This document shows, one piece after another, positions 7,301-13,698 of a stretch of DNA of 22,619 nucleotides; position 1 is the first letter of the stretch, and each line of letters starts with the position of its first letter. A program made the position numbers and the translations under genes. Source of the DNA: a virus. Where the stretch lies: the IMG/VR virus record IMGVR_UViG_3300038548_000053, positions 1-22,619 of that record. The stretch is one strand, 5' to 3'. The notes below the pieces were generated by a model. The model was not told the origin of the DNA, did not search any database, and saw only the letters and a program-made list of their open reading frames with translations.

Positions 7301-9248
7301 CACTATACTTCCTGATACTGACAAGGGTAAGGCTCTTGACAAGTTACGTGACCAGATTAACAAATGGAATCGTGTACCAAGTCGCAAAGAGTCTCTTTAT
7401 GAGGCAGCAATACAAGGCACACATGATTGGGTATTGGAAGGAGCAAGAGGCTTAGGACTTAAAAAGGAAAGTGTACCATCCATACTATACCTCAAGCACA
7501 TGGACCCAGCATCAGCTGTAATGTCAGCAAGTATGCATACCATGCTAGGCACTTTGAACCCAGCACAGTTGTATGTACAGGCATCGGCCGCAGTGGTAGC
7601 ACTATCACTACGACCAATCAGAGACATCCCACTTATTATGGGCAGGAGCGCAGCCTTTGGCATATTCGACAACATGAGAGATGTCAGCACAGTGGCTAAA
7701 GCTATGCGTAGGTTGCGTAAGTCTACTGATACAGAAGTACGAGCAGCAGCAGAGGACTTAGAAGTTTATCAGTTGTGGCGTAGGAGCGGTCAGTGGGAAT
7801 CAGTAAGAAGTAATGCTGATATGAACTACATGTCCAACACAGGTTTGGGATTGACTAATGACGTGCTACGCAATGCAGGTAATGTCAGCTTAATGTTCTA
7901 TCGTTCTGCGGAATTACTTAATCGTCGTGTATCTTTCATCAGTGCATACGATACCATCAAAGCACAGAGCAAGGGACGTAAGGTAGACGATGACTTCTTG
8001 GCAGACGTGCTGAAGCTATCTAACCTCACTATGTTGGAGCTTAACGCTGCAAATAAGGCATGGTGGCAGGGTGGTCAAGGTGCTAATGGTGTACAGAAGA
8101 CCTTAGCAATGAGTACACAGTTCTTGCAAGTACTTACCAAGACAGTTGAGTTGATAGCTAAAGGCCCAAGACGTGGAGGATTTGATAATGCTCAAAAACG
8201 TAGGATTGCAGCAGGACAATGGTTAATGTTTGGAGCGGCAGGTGTACCACTCACTGCTATGGTAGGTCCAGCCTTTGTAGACTGGGTAGGGGACAAGGCA
8301 AGTCTTGATGACAACAACCCAGCAGATGTTGAACTTAAGCAGTCTATTGCCAACACTGTTAACCAAGGCACAGCAGGGTTTCTTGCTCATGAAATGTTCG
8401 GCGCTAAGATAGAAGTTGCAGGACGTGCAGCACTAGCATCAGGTATCCTAGAATCAGTTAAAGATATCATAACTAGTAAAGACCCTTTGTGGATTAAAGC
8501 ATTGGGTGTATCAGGTGAGACAGGTAGACGTTTCGGTGGTGCAGTAATACAGACTAGTGCTATAGCCAAGTCGCACGCTATTGCAGCATTGGCAGAGCTA
8601 GAACCATTCTCTATGGCTGATAGACGAGGACAGCCTAACTTAAGCACAGGTAATATGGTGGCAGCAGCCGCTGATATAGCAGCACTTATGGGTACTATCC
8701 CTTCATTGGGACGACAACTTCTTAAGGCTCGTATGATGAACAAGCACAACATCATTATGGACCGTAGAGGTCGGGTAACTGTAAAGGCTGACTTTGATTT
8801 AGCAACTGAGGTAGGGGTAGCATTAGGCTTCCAAACTACGCGAGAAACTAGACTACGTTCAGTACAGCAAACTAACATGGATAACACTGAGTTGGTAAGA
8901 GCTGCATCGGATGTTATAGTATCTGCATATCATCGCCTAGCATACATCCATGACAACAGCCCAGACAATGCAGAGAGTGTGCATATCTTGGTGCAGTATG
9001 TGCAGGAAGCACTAGACAATGACTCATTAGTAGAGGAACTACGCAGCTCACTAAACGTGCGGATATTCTCTGACCCTAAAACTTTGGAAGAAAGAGAGCT
9101 GTTGAAGTTCTTTGAACGCACAGCATCTGATAAGATAAGCCAAGGGCTAGTAATTGATGCAGAGAATGCACTCAACCCTAGTAAACTATTCAGTAAGCAA
9201 GCGGTAGTAATACCATTCGCTGACACACTTAAACGAGAAGGAGAGTAA
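4377..9248 (+). CDS. Giant internal virion / DNA ejection protein
   Basis: 1623 aa, the largest gene in the window; ATG at 4377 with AGGA 6 nt upstream. Mostly alpha-helical and Ala/Met-rich. I see no peptidase or transglycosylase motif. Notable parts: an Ala/Arg-rich linker around residues 300-330; a central beta-containing region (~480-720); a motif 'NYHPGYVPKINEGIEF' near residue 810; a conserved-looking hydrophobic region at about 1040-1105 (LKHMDPASAVMSASMHTM and following); and a strongly hydrophobic helix near 1278-1305 (QWLMFGAAGVPLTAMVGPAF) that could cross a membrane. By size and place (after a gp14-like gene) it corresponds to T7 gp15/gp16, which form the periplasmic tunnel. The lysozyme that T7-like phages fuse to gp16 seems to be a separate gene here (11061-11732). 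Confidence 0.65.
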   Translation: MAHINPDEMHSLTSDETKPTDSLLSPDDVSSLLDDGSVVGEVRKNQLTGQIVSAQGKAMEPMAINQADASLDHRAALEEAAQGVYNSLEGELANAAGQSIAMPGGDATLVAQQLAEGQNLINNNRVDPISTELAIIQNAANIPLADAVRREVALNLAATNEMARMIDEMGLMDFLADGTALMLPLRETAAWEQIKEGVEENDVLSLYMTGDSISGMITSWQNQPTARKEVLFPVLVKTITDSLAITTPSIFGGEKMEPNTLLAVSALMRFFQPEGAKRATQEQRAILALDVADIGLSAVAIAQRATRVAKAARATAAPSQPVGGPRRPSPEGFGIDPNRLRDTSIIEGEVISSTVSDIAKLPKPVRQQMEMIMYNAADLATRLHSLPNLVARAGDIPQAARINLAAMDSPEIARAFNISTDDAITNAMPFQTNEWMPQAIEGLVPETANAINDFLRASEKKVRSMTTESDLLRVGALDKSDRKRVVRNFLDEMERTGEDMMMEGITLSRVDVTKELADGFEFEYTITRTSDGIPENVVGRRSWKVNQVTGNYDDTVVDLAGTTTASIPGLAPTAWSVTKPGAALDFNDVTKTALQLEDIAVASKTRINELWLDANTSISGPTQVKARARVNDVELAGDEYVNPDSMERGRVFTSGELMAGIQTRTGTVRLTNPAEVEAYYKRRLVADAFHSMQNFVTRRELELGGFKSTFVSPSGEDLAILVKPFDDAVQAMSSIRNKTGFEAWDTATKSTNVMSPEYIARVYEDGKVLARLREDWNVTGNANMRGGRSVEYIVMDPANVKQLPEQVVNYHPGYVPKINEGIEFVVKQLFPYKKAGTTGKSKGEALRAFASRKDAEKFQVIMATKYAAKYDIPLEDALLQFELADGSAMGQMERMENALSGTSGLFTGTRAADDLLMGLDGVEIERMNPSEAYGRYIDHLGTKVAKNEWRIGRETDWLNTVRRQVPEAKVNGFNGTILPDTDKGKALDKLRDQINKWNRVPSRKESLYEAAIQGTHDWVLEGARGLGLKKESVPSILYLKHMDPASAVMSASMHTMLGTLNPAQLYVQASAAVVALSLRPIRDIPLIMGRSAAFGIFDNMRDVSTVAKAMRRLRKSTDTEVRAAAEDLEVYQLWRRSGQWESVRSNADMNYMSNTGLGLTNDVLRNAGNVSLMFYRSAELLNRRVSFISAYDTIKAQSKGRKVDDDFLADVLKLSNLTMLELNAANKAWWQGGQGANGVQKTLAMSTQFLQVLTKTVELIAKGPRRGGFDNAQKRRIAAGQWLMFGAAGVPLTAMVGPAFVDWVGDKASLDDNNPADVELKQSIANTVNQGTAGFLAHEMFGAKIEVAGRAALASGILESVKDIITSKDPLWIKALGVSGETGRRFGGAVIQTSAIAKSHAIAALAELEPFSMADRRGQPNLSTGNMVAAAADIAALMGTIPSLGRQLLKARMMNKHNIIMDRRGRVTVKADFDLATEVGVALGFQTTRETRLRSVQQTNMDNTELVRAASDVIVSAYHRLAYIHDNSPDNAESVHILVQYVQEALDNDSLVEELRSSLNVRIFSDPKTLEERELLKFFERTASDKISQGLVIDAENALNPSKLFSKQAVVIPFADTLKREGE

Positions 9249-9250
9249 TA

Positions 9251-11050
9251 ATGGCCGGACCATTTAGCTCAACAGGAAACCAAGCAGCTGAGATACCGGG
9301 TGTGCAATTGCAGGGTGGGTTTGCGCCTACCCCCGGCATTGCCGATGCTCTTAATGCAGTAGCTAGCGTAGCTATTCCAGCTATCAAGAAGAACCACATT
9401 GATAACTTGCAAGAGGATATCACAGGTAAGACGGATTCGATTAAGACTGCTTTGCTTGCGCGTGCTAACCCAGCACTTTCACAGTCACTGTTTACAGAGG
9501 AAGCGTTAGCCAACCCTGCAACAGCAGCAGCCTTTGCACAGTTCAATGACATTGCCAATGCAGTTAAGCAAGGTAAGTTACCGGGCCAGTTTGCATTAGA
9601 ACGCTTGTCAGTTATTCAGAATGATGCCATTGCAGCATCTCCTGAGTTCGAGCAAGAGATTAGGGCAGCTATGATATCAGCTACAGGACAAGACCCTGAG
9701 AAACGCTTGTTTGCTAGCTTATTATCTACTCAGGCAGAGGGCTTATCAGCTGAAGAGAAGTTCCAGCAGAAGCTTAGTAACGATGCTCGTCGAGTGGGTC
9801 TAACAGTACCAGCATTTATTGAGGCTAACAACTCAATACTAATGGCACAGACAGAGAACGCAGAATTCACTCGCTCTAAGGTTAATGGCACAATCAATCT
9901 GCGTAAAGTGGCAGGAGCTGTTAACAACCGTTCTGGTTTAATCATGATGGATATTATGCAATCAGCCAGAGGACAGATGATAGCAACAGGAGGCTTAACT
10001 CCCGAGTTTACTACCCAACTAACACAACAGATGGGTGCAAGTATTGCAGCAGCTCAGGCTCAGATTATAGCTACAGCAGGAGATGCAGTGGACCCTACAG
10101 AATTGGCAGCAGCAGTAGCTCCCTTAGTAGCGTTACAGGGACAGATAGAATCCATGATTGAGGATGGTTCTTTGCAGGCTATGGCAGGTAACACTGTTGC
10201 ACTGAACAAGATGTTAATACTTGGTGAGGCTATGGAGTTTAAAGACTTCGCAGTAGCTCATGCTCTAGGTGGAGAACGAGGCTTCCTTGATGTAATGAAG
10301 TTCTTTGAGAAGGCTACCAATCCTCAGACAAGAGCGTTACTTGACAAGCTTAACCCAAGAGCAGCGGGGGCAACACTTCTTGGTGAGATTACACAAGGTG
10401 TTCAGCTAGTCCCAACGCCTATGGGAGTAGTTAAACAATATGGTCAGTTGGGTACAGGTACAGCTGGACTAGGAACTAATGTAGTTAATGAGCGTATCAT
10501 TGCAGCCAATGTAGCAGTACAAACAGTCGGTGGTAAAGAAGAAGCGCATACAGCAGCCATGTCTGACCTTGAAGCAGTTAGCTCTGAACATGCGTGGGTA
10601 GCATTTGATAGTCGTAAGACTTTGGCAGCAGCTATGCAGAGCAAGGCATTACAAGCCAAGCTCATACCATTACAGGCTAACCAGACAGCAGGGTTATCAA
10701 GTGAGTACTTTGGCCTAACAACCCTACCGGGATTTAGAGCAGACAAGTTTGAGATTATTGGAGGTCAGTTAACTTACAAGTTAGAGGGACCGCAAGGTCA
10801 AGGTCAACGTCTTGAGATAGACAATGAAGCACCAGCATTTGTTAAACGATTCAACCGGGCTAATAAGATTTCATCTATGTATTCTGGAGTAGGCATACTG
10901 CCTGCCTCACGCTACACAAATGTGCAGGATTATCTGAAGGTAATACAGGAAGCAGTACCAGCAACAATTAATGGGGAGAGAGCAGATGCACCTAAGACTG
11001 GTCCTCGTCGCATTATTCGTGGCCCTGATGGCAAGCTCAGTTTCGAGTAG
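9251..11050 (+). CDS. Second large internal virion protein
   Basis: 599 aa; ATG at 9251 behind AAGGAG with a 7-nt spacer, 2 bp after the giant gene. Predicted largely helical, rich in Ala, Gln and Asn, without Cys-rich, signal-peptide or obvious catalytic motifs. It begins with a Gly/Pro-rich start (MAGPFSSTGNQAAEIPGVQL), typical of virion proteins whose N-terminus is exposed for packing. Operon position between the giant ejection protein and the lysozyme gene suggests a partner of the ejection complex, playing the part of gp15 or gp16 by order. No confident homology; the assignment rests on context. Confidence 0.6.
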   Translation: MAGPFSSTGNQAAEIPGVQLQGGFAPTPGIADALNAVASVAIPAIKKNHIDNLQEDITGKTDSIKTALLARANPALSQSLFTEEALANPATAAAFAQFNDIANAVKQGKLPGQFALERLSVIQNDAIAASPEFEQEIRAAMISATGQDPEKRLFASLLSTQAEGLSAEEKFQQKLSNDARRVGLTVPAFIEANNSILMAQTENAEFTRSKVNGTINLRKVAGAVNNRSGLIMMDIMQSARGQMIATGGLTPEFTTQLTQQMGASIAAAQAQIIATAGDAVDPTELAAAVAPLVALQGQIESMIEDGSLQAMAGNTVALNKMLILGEAMEFKDFAVAHALGGERGFLDVMKFFEKATNPQTRALLDKLNPRAAGATLLGEITQGVQLVPTPMGVVKQYGQLGTGTAGLGTNVVNERIIAANVAVQTVGGKEEAHTAAMSDLEAVSSEHAWVAFDSRKTLAAAMQSKALQAKLIPLQANQTAGLSSEYFGLTTLPGFRADKFEIIGGQLTYKLEGPQGQGQRLEIDNEAPAFVKRFNRANKISSMYSGVGILPASRYTNVQDYLKVIQEAVPATINGERADAPKTGPRRIIRGPDGKLSFE

Positions 11051-11060
11051 AGGATATAAC

Positions 11061-11732
11061 ATGTCACAAGTAATAGAATTTGAAGGACAGGAGTATGACT
11101 TCCCTGATGATGCAACTAACGATGAGATACTGGGTATGCTTAGTACAGTTGAGCAGCCTACCCCTGCTAAGATACCTGACAAACCCCTCATAAATACACA
11201 GGGAGATGTCTCACAGCTACATGTAGAGAACAAAGCAATTAGGAAGGACGAGGGTGCAGTGAGGAATAAAGATGGGCAGCATATGTCTTACAATGACTCT
11301 AAGGGATTTGCTACTGGAGGCATAGGCCACTTGCTAACCAAGGAAGAAAAGAAAACATATCCGATAGGGACAGAGATTCCAGACGAGATTGCTAATGCAT
11401 GGTTTGCAGAGGATATGGATGAGGCAGTTGGCGGAGTAGACAGGATGTTAGAAGCTCGCAGAGTAGATTTGCCTGATGCAGCTTATGATATTTTAGTGAA
11501 CATGACCTTCAACATGGGACGTGGAGGAGTAGAAGCGTTTACTAAGATGTGGGATGCACTGGAGGTAGGAGACTATGAGACAGCAGCCGCAGAGATGGAA
11601 GACTCCGACTGGTTTGATGAGGTGGGTAATAGAGCAGTAAGGTTAATCAATCGTATGCTAGCTATCCCCTCTGCTAGACCAAAGGAAGAAGAAGAAGAAG
11701 AAGAAGAAGAAGAACCAGAAGACAAAATTTAG
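11061..11732 (+). CDS. GH24 (T4-type) lysozyme, probable virion-associated peptidoglycan hydrolase or endolysin
   Basis: 223 aa; ATG at 11061 (GAGG, 7-nt spacer). A longer frame from 10971 would overlap the previous gene and has no SD. Residues ~3-28 carry a small domain of the form 'I-F-G-Q-Y-x-F-P-D-D-A-T-x-E-I-x-x-L' that I associate with N-termini of phage virion proteins. The GH24 domain follows: catalytic Glu64 (KDEG), Asp79 (YNDSKG) and Thr85 in FATGGIGHLL, matching T4 lysozyme E11/D20/T26. There is a 6-residue insertion between Glu and Asp. Helical lobe motifs (LVNMTFNMG, NRAVRLINRM) are intact. No signal or SAR segment, so it needs a holin or delivery in the virion. The C-terminus is a poly-Glu tract. 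Last gene of the late operon. Confidence 0.85.
   Translation: MSQVIEFEGQEYDFPDDATNDEILGMLSTVEQPTPAKIPDKPLINTQGDVSQLHVENKAIRKDEGAVRNKDGQHMSYNDSKGFATGGIGHLLTKEEKKTYPIGTEIPDEIANAWFAEDMDEAVGGVDRMLEARRVDLPDAAYDILVNMTFNMGRGGVEAFTKMWDALEVGDYETAAAEMEDSDWFDEVGNRAVRLINRMLAIPSARPKEEEEEEEEEEPEDKI
11685..11714 (+). repeat. (GAA)10 trinucleotide tract encoding poly-Glu
   Basis: Ten perfect GAA codons in a row near the 3' end of the lysozyme gene give ten glutamates, followed by PEDKI. Perfect short tandem repeats are prone to slippage; changes of whole units would stay in frame and change only the acidic tail length. Confidence 0.9.
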
Positions 11733-11736
11733 ACAC

Positions 11737-11768
11737 AAAAAAGCCCGCGACTAAGCGGGCTATCTTTT
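11737..11768. terminator. Bidirectional intrinsic terminator between convergent operons
   Basis: A 7-bp perfect GC-rich stem, AGCCCGC (11742-11748) and GCGGGCT (11755-11761), with a 6-nt loop. Read leftward (- strand) the stem is followed directly by TTTTTTG, a strong terminator for the early operon. Read rightward it is followed by ATCTTTT, a weaker U-tract for the late operon. It fills the 34-bp gap between the lysozyme stop (11732) and the end of the last - strand ORF (11767). Confidence 0.9.
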
Positions 11769-11862
11769 ACATTGTAGTTAGTACGGCATTCACTTTAAAG
11801 GCTATGCCTAATACTATGACTGCAACTACCATCGCAGCTAGAAACTGCTCACCTCTACTCAT
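11767..11862 (-). CDS. 31-aa single-helix membrane peptide
   Basis: Reads MSRGEQFLAAMVVAVIVLGI followed by AFKVNAVLTTM. Residues ~7-22 form one hydrophobic helix flanked by charged residues (R3, E5; K23), the layout of a miniature inner-membrane protein. The start ATG overlaps the stop of the upstream mini-ORF by ATGA, and GGAG lies 11 nt upstream. It is the last gene before the terminator. Length and topology are compatible with a pinholin-like or regulatory peptide, but no family is recognised. Confidence 0.5.
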   Translation of the reverse strand: MSRGEQFLAAMVVAVIVLGIAFKVNAVLTTM

Positions 11863-11942
11863 GATGCTGCAAACTCCGCTATCAATACTATCACTCCGCA
11901 CACTGCTAATGTGCCTAAGAACAATCCACCTAATACTTTCAT
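11859..11942 (-). CDS. 27-aa single-helix membrane peptide
   Basis: MKVLGGLFLGTLAVCGVIVL followed by IAEFAAS: one basic residue, then ~20 hydrophobic residues including one Cys, then an acidic residue. It overlaps both its upstream and downstream neighbours by ATGA, so three mini-ORFs are chained by stop-start overlaps. The Cys at residue 15 with the preceding LAVC could suggest a lipobox (L-A-V-C), hence alternatively a tiny lipoprotein signal sequence such as an outer spanin remnant; there is almost nothing after it, so this is weak. Confidence 0.45.
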   Translation of the reverse strand: MKVLGGLFLGTLAVCGVIVLIAEFAAS

Positions 11943-12049
11943 GATGTCACCACCGTATAAATTAAGTTACCTATCAAGGCGACAGCAGCTACTGCATAGC
12001 AATACCCAATCACCTCACCTATATCCATAGTAAACTTATCTCGTTTCAT
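11939..12049 (-). CDS. 36-aa single-helix membrane peptide
   Basis: A charged N-terminus (MKRDKFTMDIGE) is followed by one hydrophobic helix (VIGYCYAVAAVALIGNLIYT, residues 13-32). ATG at 12049 follows AGAGGA with an 8-nt spacer, a strong ribosome binding site. The stop overlaps the next start by ATGA. First of three consecutive mini membrane ORFs at the end of the operon. Confidence 0.55.
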   Translation of the reverse strand: MKRDKFTMDIGEVIGYCYAVAAVALIGNLIYTVVTS

Positions 12050-12158
12050 TTCGTGCGTCCTCTGACCTTACGCGGTTTTCTCTTACCCGCTTCTCGTGCC
12101 TCTTGCGTAGCCTTTCTTGTTTCTTCCGTGCTGACTTGCTTCTTACGGGAGCGTCCAT
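12036..12158 (-). CDS. 40-aa highly basic protein
   Basis: MDAPVRSKSARKKQERLRKR is followed by another Arg-rich half; about 16 of 40 residues are Arg or Lys, with Glu/Asp interspersed, suggesting a single charged helix. ATG at 12158 follows GGTGGAG at ~12 nt, a rather long spacer. It overlaps the next ORF by 14 nt, the same relative phase as other overlaps in this operon. It fills what would otherwise be the largest hole in the operon. Probable RNA- or DNA-binding peptide, function unknown. Confidence 0.45.
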   Translation of the reverse strand: MDAPVRSKSARKKQERLRKRHEKRVRENRVRSEDARNETR

Positions 12159-12164
12159 AATTAA

Positions 12165-12497
12165 TCACATCTCCACCTGACAGTTTTTGTTGTATAAAGC
12201 AAGTGCAACCTCTGCCAATGGCAATTCTAAGAGCTGGGAGGTAGCGCTAAGGTGTCCCATGCGGTAGCCTATATGGTAGCTCACCTCTGCATTGTACTCT
12301 TGTCTGTACTCTGCTAAGGCTGTTCTGTGTACTATGGCAGGTACTGAGAGTCCAGCTGCACTAGCAGCAGCATAGCAGTAAGCTTGCCGTTGCAGTGGGG
12401 ATATCTCAATACTCCTTGCCTCAAATGCCATAGCCAGCAAGCCCAAGCCTAGCCCTATTACTCCTACGATGTAGGGTTTAATAAAATGTTTACTCAT
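12165..12497 (-). CDS. N-terminally membrane-anchored small protein
   Basis: 110 aa; ATG at 12497 follows AGGAG with a 7-nt spacer, and overlaps the upstream gene by the 8-nt motif ATGAGTAA. Residues ~9-26 (YIVGVIGLGLGLLAMAFE) form a signal-anchor helix; the remaining ~80 residues are soluble, helical, Ala-rich, with Cys41 and Cys106 that could pair in an oxidising periplasm. The plan is broadly like an inner-membrane spanin, but the long charged coiled coil of Rz proteins is absent. Unknown function; membrane location fairly sure. Confidence 0.6.
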   Translation of the reverse strand: MSKHFIKPYIVGVIGLGLGLLAMAFEARSIEISPLQRQAYCYAAASAAGLSVPAIVHRTALAEYRQEYNAEVSYHIGYRMGHLSATSQLLELPLAEVALALYNKNCQVEM

Positions 12498-12666
12498 CAG
12501 GCTTCTCCTCTAATACTGCATCGTTCCAATGGCCGGGTGCATAGACTACTGCTTTATCCTCTCCAGCACAGATTAAGTGACCGCCATCTAATTCTAATGC
12601 TGCATTATCATGCATGTTAACTTCGGTGACACCACTATCAGTTGTTACTTTTAATACTTTACTCAT
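12490..12666 (-). CDS. Small hypothetical protein
   Basis: 58 aa. The frame offers three Met codons; the third (12666) is chosen because AGAGG is 9 nt upstream of it, while the first would touch the SD, and because it gives the recurrent ATGAGTAA overlap with the upstream gene. Beta-rich with an acidic C-terminus (VLEEKPDE) and one Cys; no family recognised. The stop again overlaps the next start by ATGAGTAA. Confidence 0.55.
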   Translation of the reverse strand: MSKVLKVTTDSGVTEVNMHDNAALELDGGHLICAGEDKAVVYAPGHWNDAVLEEKPDE

Positions 12667-12802
12667 CTTCATCATCCTCTTCTTTCATTCGTTTAGCGCA
12701 AGTAGCACACTCGATGCATCTGCGCTGGCATTTACCATGACAATCAAACTGACCTGAGGTAGTTCGTGTACGCGGCCTTTCTGCTTTCTTCGTTCTTGAC
12801 AT
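12659..12802 (-). CDS. 47-aa zinc-ribbon-like Cys-rich protein overlapping the HNH gene
   Basis: Basic N-terminal 15 residues, then C21-H-x2-C25-x3-C29-x2-C32-x2-C35, then a very acidic tail (KEEDDEDE). The cysteine spacing suggests one or two structural metal sites. The first 59 nt lie inside the 3' end of the HNH gene in another frame. Only one ATG (12802) is available, with a weak GAAG 4 nt upstream. Support for reality: it fills the space up to the next gene, and its end forms the same GAG-TAA / ATGAGTAA 8-nt overlap seen elsewhere in this operon. Confidence 0.5.
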   Translation of the reverse strand: MSRTKKAERPRTRTTSGQFDCHGKCQRRCIECATCAKRMKEEDDEDE

Positions 12803-13304
12803 CTACTTCACAATAACCCTTAGCTAGTAACCACTTAATCTGTGGTCCAGCAGGTTGCTTCATGAACCTGATTACTTTCTTAGCTAACCGAGCATCTTCA
12901 AAGGTAAGGTCATGCTGCTCTGCATAGCTCTTAATGTAGTGGCAGGGTTTACATATGATAGCCAAGCTGTTGTGATTGATATGCAACAGCCCCTTAATCC
13001 ACACGTTGAACTCATCCCAGCTCTTACAGCCACCAGCCCTAGCCTTATGGTCAACCTCAGTCTGCCCTTCCTTGAATACCTTATGACAGGTCTCACATGT
13101 AGTGGCCCATATCATTGTACCCTTAGGGGCTTTGAATGTAACCTTACCAAGAGGAGCTTTGAAGCGATGCAAGTGCATGTAGCTTATCTTAACCGGGTGT
13201 CTACACCACGCCTTTCGCATAGCGCCACGAATCCAGTTGAAGTATGCAGCCTGCGTCTTCCACACCTCTGGTAGTTGCTCCCATGGTTCTAACTCTTTAC
13301 TCAT
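12744..13304 (-). CDS. Phage HNH-type endonuclease-like protein
   Basis: 186 aa; ATG at 13304 with GAGG and a 9-nt spacer. The N-terminal ~60 residues are of the type 'LPEVWKTQAAYFNWIRGAMR' followed by a segment with HPVK. Then comes the zinc/HNH core: C70-x2-C73, V-D85-H86, N112, C118-x2-C121-H122 and K125 (ICKPCHYIKSYAEQHDLTFE). The DH pair and the two CxxC pairs are the standard metal-binding and catalytic positions. This architecture is common in phages with T7-like gene sets, where it is usually annotated as an HNH endonuclease, possibly for junction resolution or host DNA breakdown. Exact substrate unknown. C-terminal ~35 residues overlap the following ORF in part. Confidence 0.75.
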   Translation of the reverse strand: MSKELEPWEQLPEVWKTQAAYFNWIRGAMRKAWCRHPVKISYMHLHRFKAPLGKVTFKAPKGTMIWATTCETCHKVFKEGQTEVDHKARAGGCKSWDEFNVWIKGLLHINHNSLAIICKPCHYIKSYAEQHDLTFEDARLAKKVIRFMKQPAGPQIKWLLAKGYCEVDVKNEESRKAAYTNYLRSV

Positions 13305-13508
13305 TTAATGTTTCCTCTTGTGTGCAGTGACTGAACGTACTCTTTCCTCAACCGTAGCGCCAAGCTCAGAGCCTTTAGGCATTGACTTAACATAGTGCCT
13401 TACTAGCTTTAATGCCTGCGCCTGTGTGAGTCCTATGCACATTGCAGATTCAATGGTCTTACTACATGCACAGCCTTTCATTGATTCAATGGCCTCTTCT
13501 CTAGTCAT
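13305..13508 (-). CDS. Small helical hypothetical protein
   Basis: 67 aa with the start set at ATG 13508: it has GGAG at 7 nt and overlaps the upstream stop in the 8-nt form ATGACTAG. A longer frame from 13577 has no such site. Sequence begins MTREEAIESMKGCACSKTIE; predicted three helices, two close Cys (C-x-C) and a third Cys, and a basic C-terminus (VTAHKRKH). No family recognised. Confidence 0.55.
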   Translation of the reverse strand: MTREEAIESMKGCACSKTIESAMCIGLTQAQALKLVRHYVKSMPKGSELGATVEERVRSVTAHKRKH

Positions 13509-13698
13509 CCCAGCACTCCATTTCATCCATACATGCATCGCATGGGTCGTATTGTTCAAGGTAGATTTGGTCATCATTCTCTACCATTTCCATGCTAGCT
13601 AATGCACAGTCATAGCAATACTGATAGGCAATGCCGCCAATGATATGTTGTTGCATATACTCAGCGTATGCCTTAAGCCAATCACTTTTCTTACTCAT
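13501..13698 (-). CDS. Small Cys-rich acidic hypothetical protein
   Basis: 65 aa from ATG 13698 (AGGAG with a 10-nt spacer), starting MSKKSDWLKAYAEYMQQHII. The longer frame from 13785 begins in the upstream gene and is rejected. Cys residues occur as YCYDC (C-x2-C) and PCDACMDEMEC (C-x2-C-x5-C), a possible zinc site of two CxxC knuckles. The C-terminus is acidic (ECWDD). Coupled on both sides by 8-nt overlaps (ATGAGTAA and ATGACTAG). Confidence 0.55.
   Translation of the reverse strand: MSKKSDWLKAYAEYMQQHIIGGIAYQYCYDCALASMEMVENDDQIYLEQYDPCDACMDEMECWDD

Noticed and set aside
8387-8887. Long - strand ORFs opposite the giant virion gene, such as 8387-8887, 5474-6013 and 4994-5449
   Set aside because: They lie wholly opposite a strongly supported coding gene, lack SD sites and have Ser/Ile/Leu-rich translations typical of antisense frames.
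10971-11060. Extended lysozyme start at 10971
   Set aside because: It would sit in the previous gene, adds a hydrophobic pseudo-leader in an alternative frame of that gene, and has no SD, while ATG 11061 has GAGG at 7 nt.
12165-12497. Inner-membrane spanin (Rz) call for the 110-aa anchored protein
   Set aside because: It has a signal anchor but lacks the charged coiled coil typical of Rz, and no embedded outer-membrane partner frame with a convincing lipobox was found.
12912-13274. 120-aa + strand ORF opposite the HNH gene
   Set aside because: The HNH motifs on the - strand are convincing and the operon direction is uniform; this is an antisense shadow.
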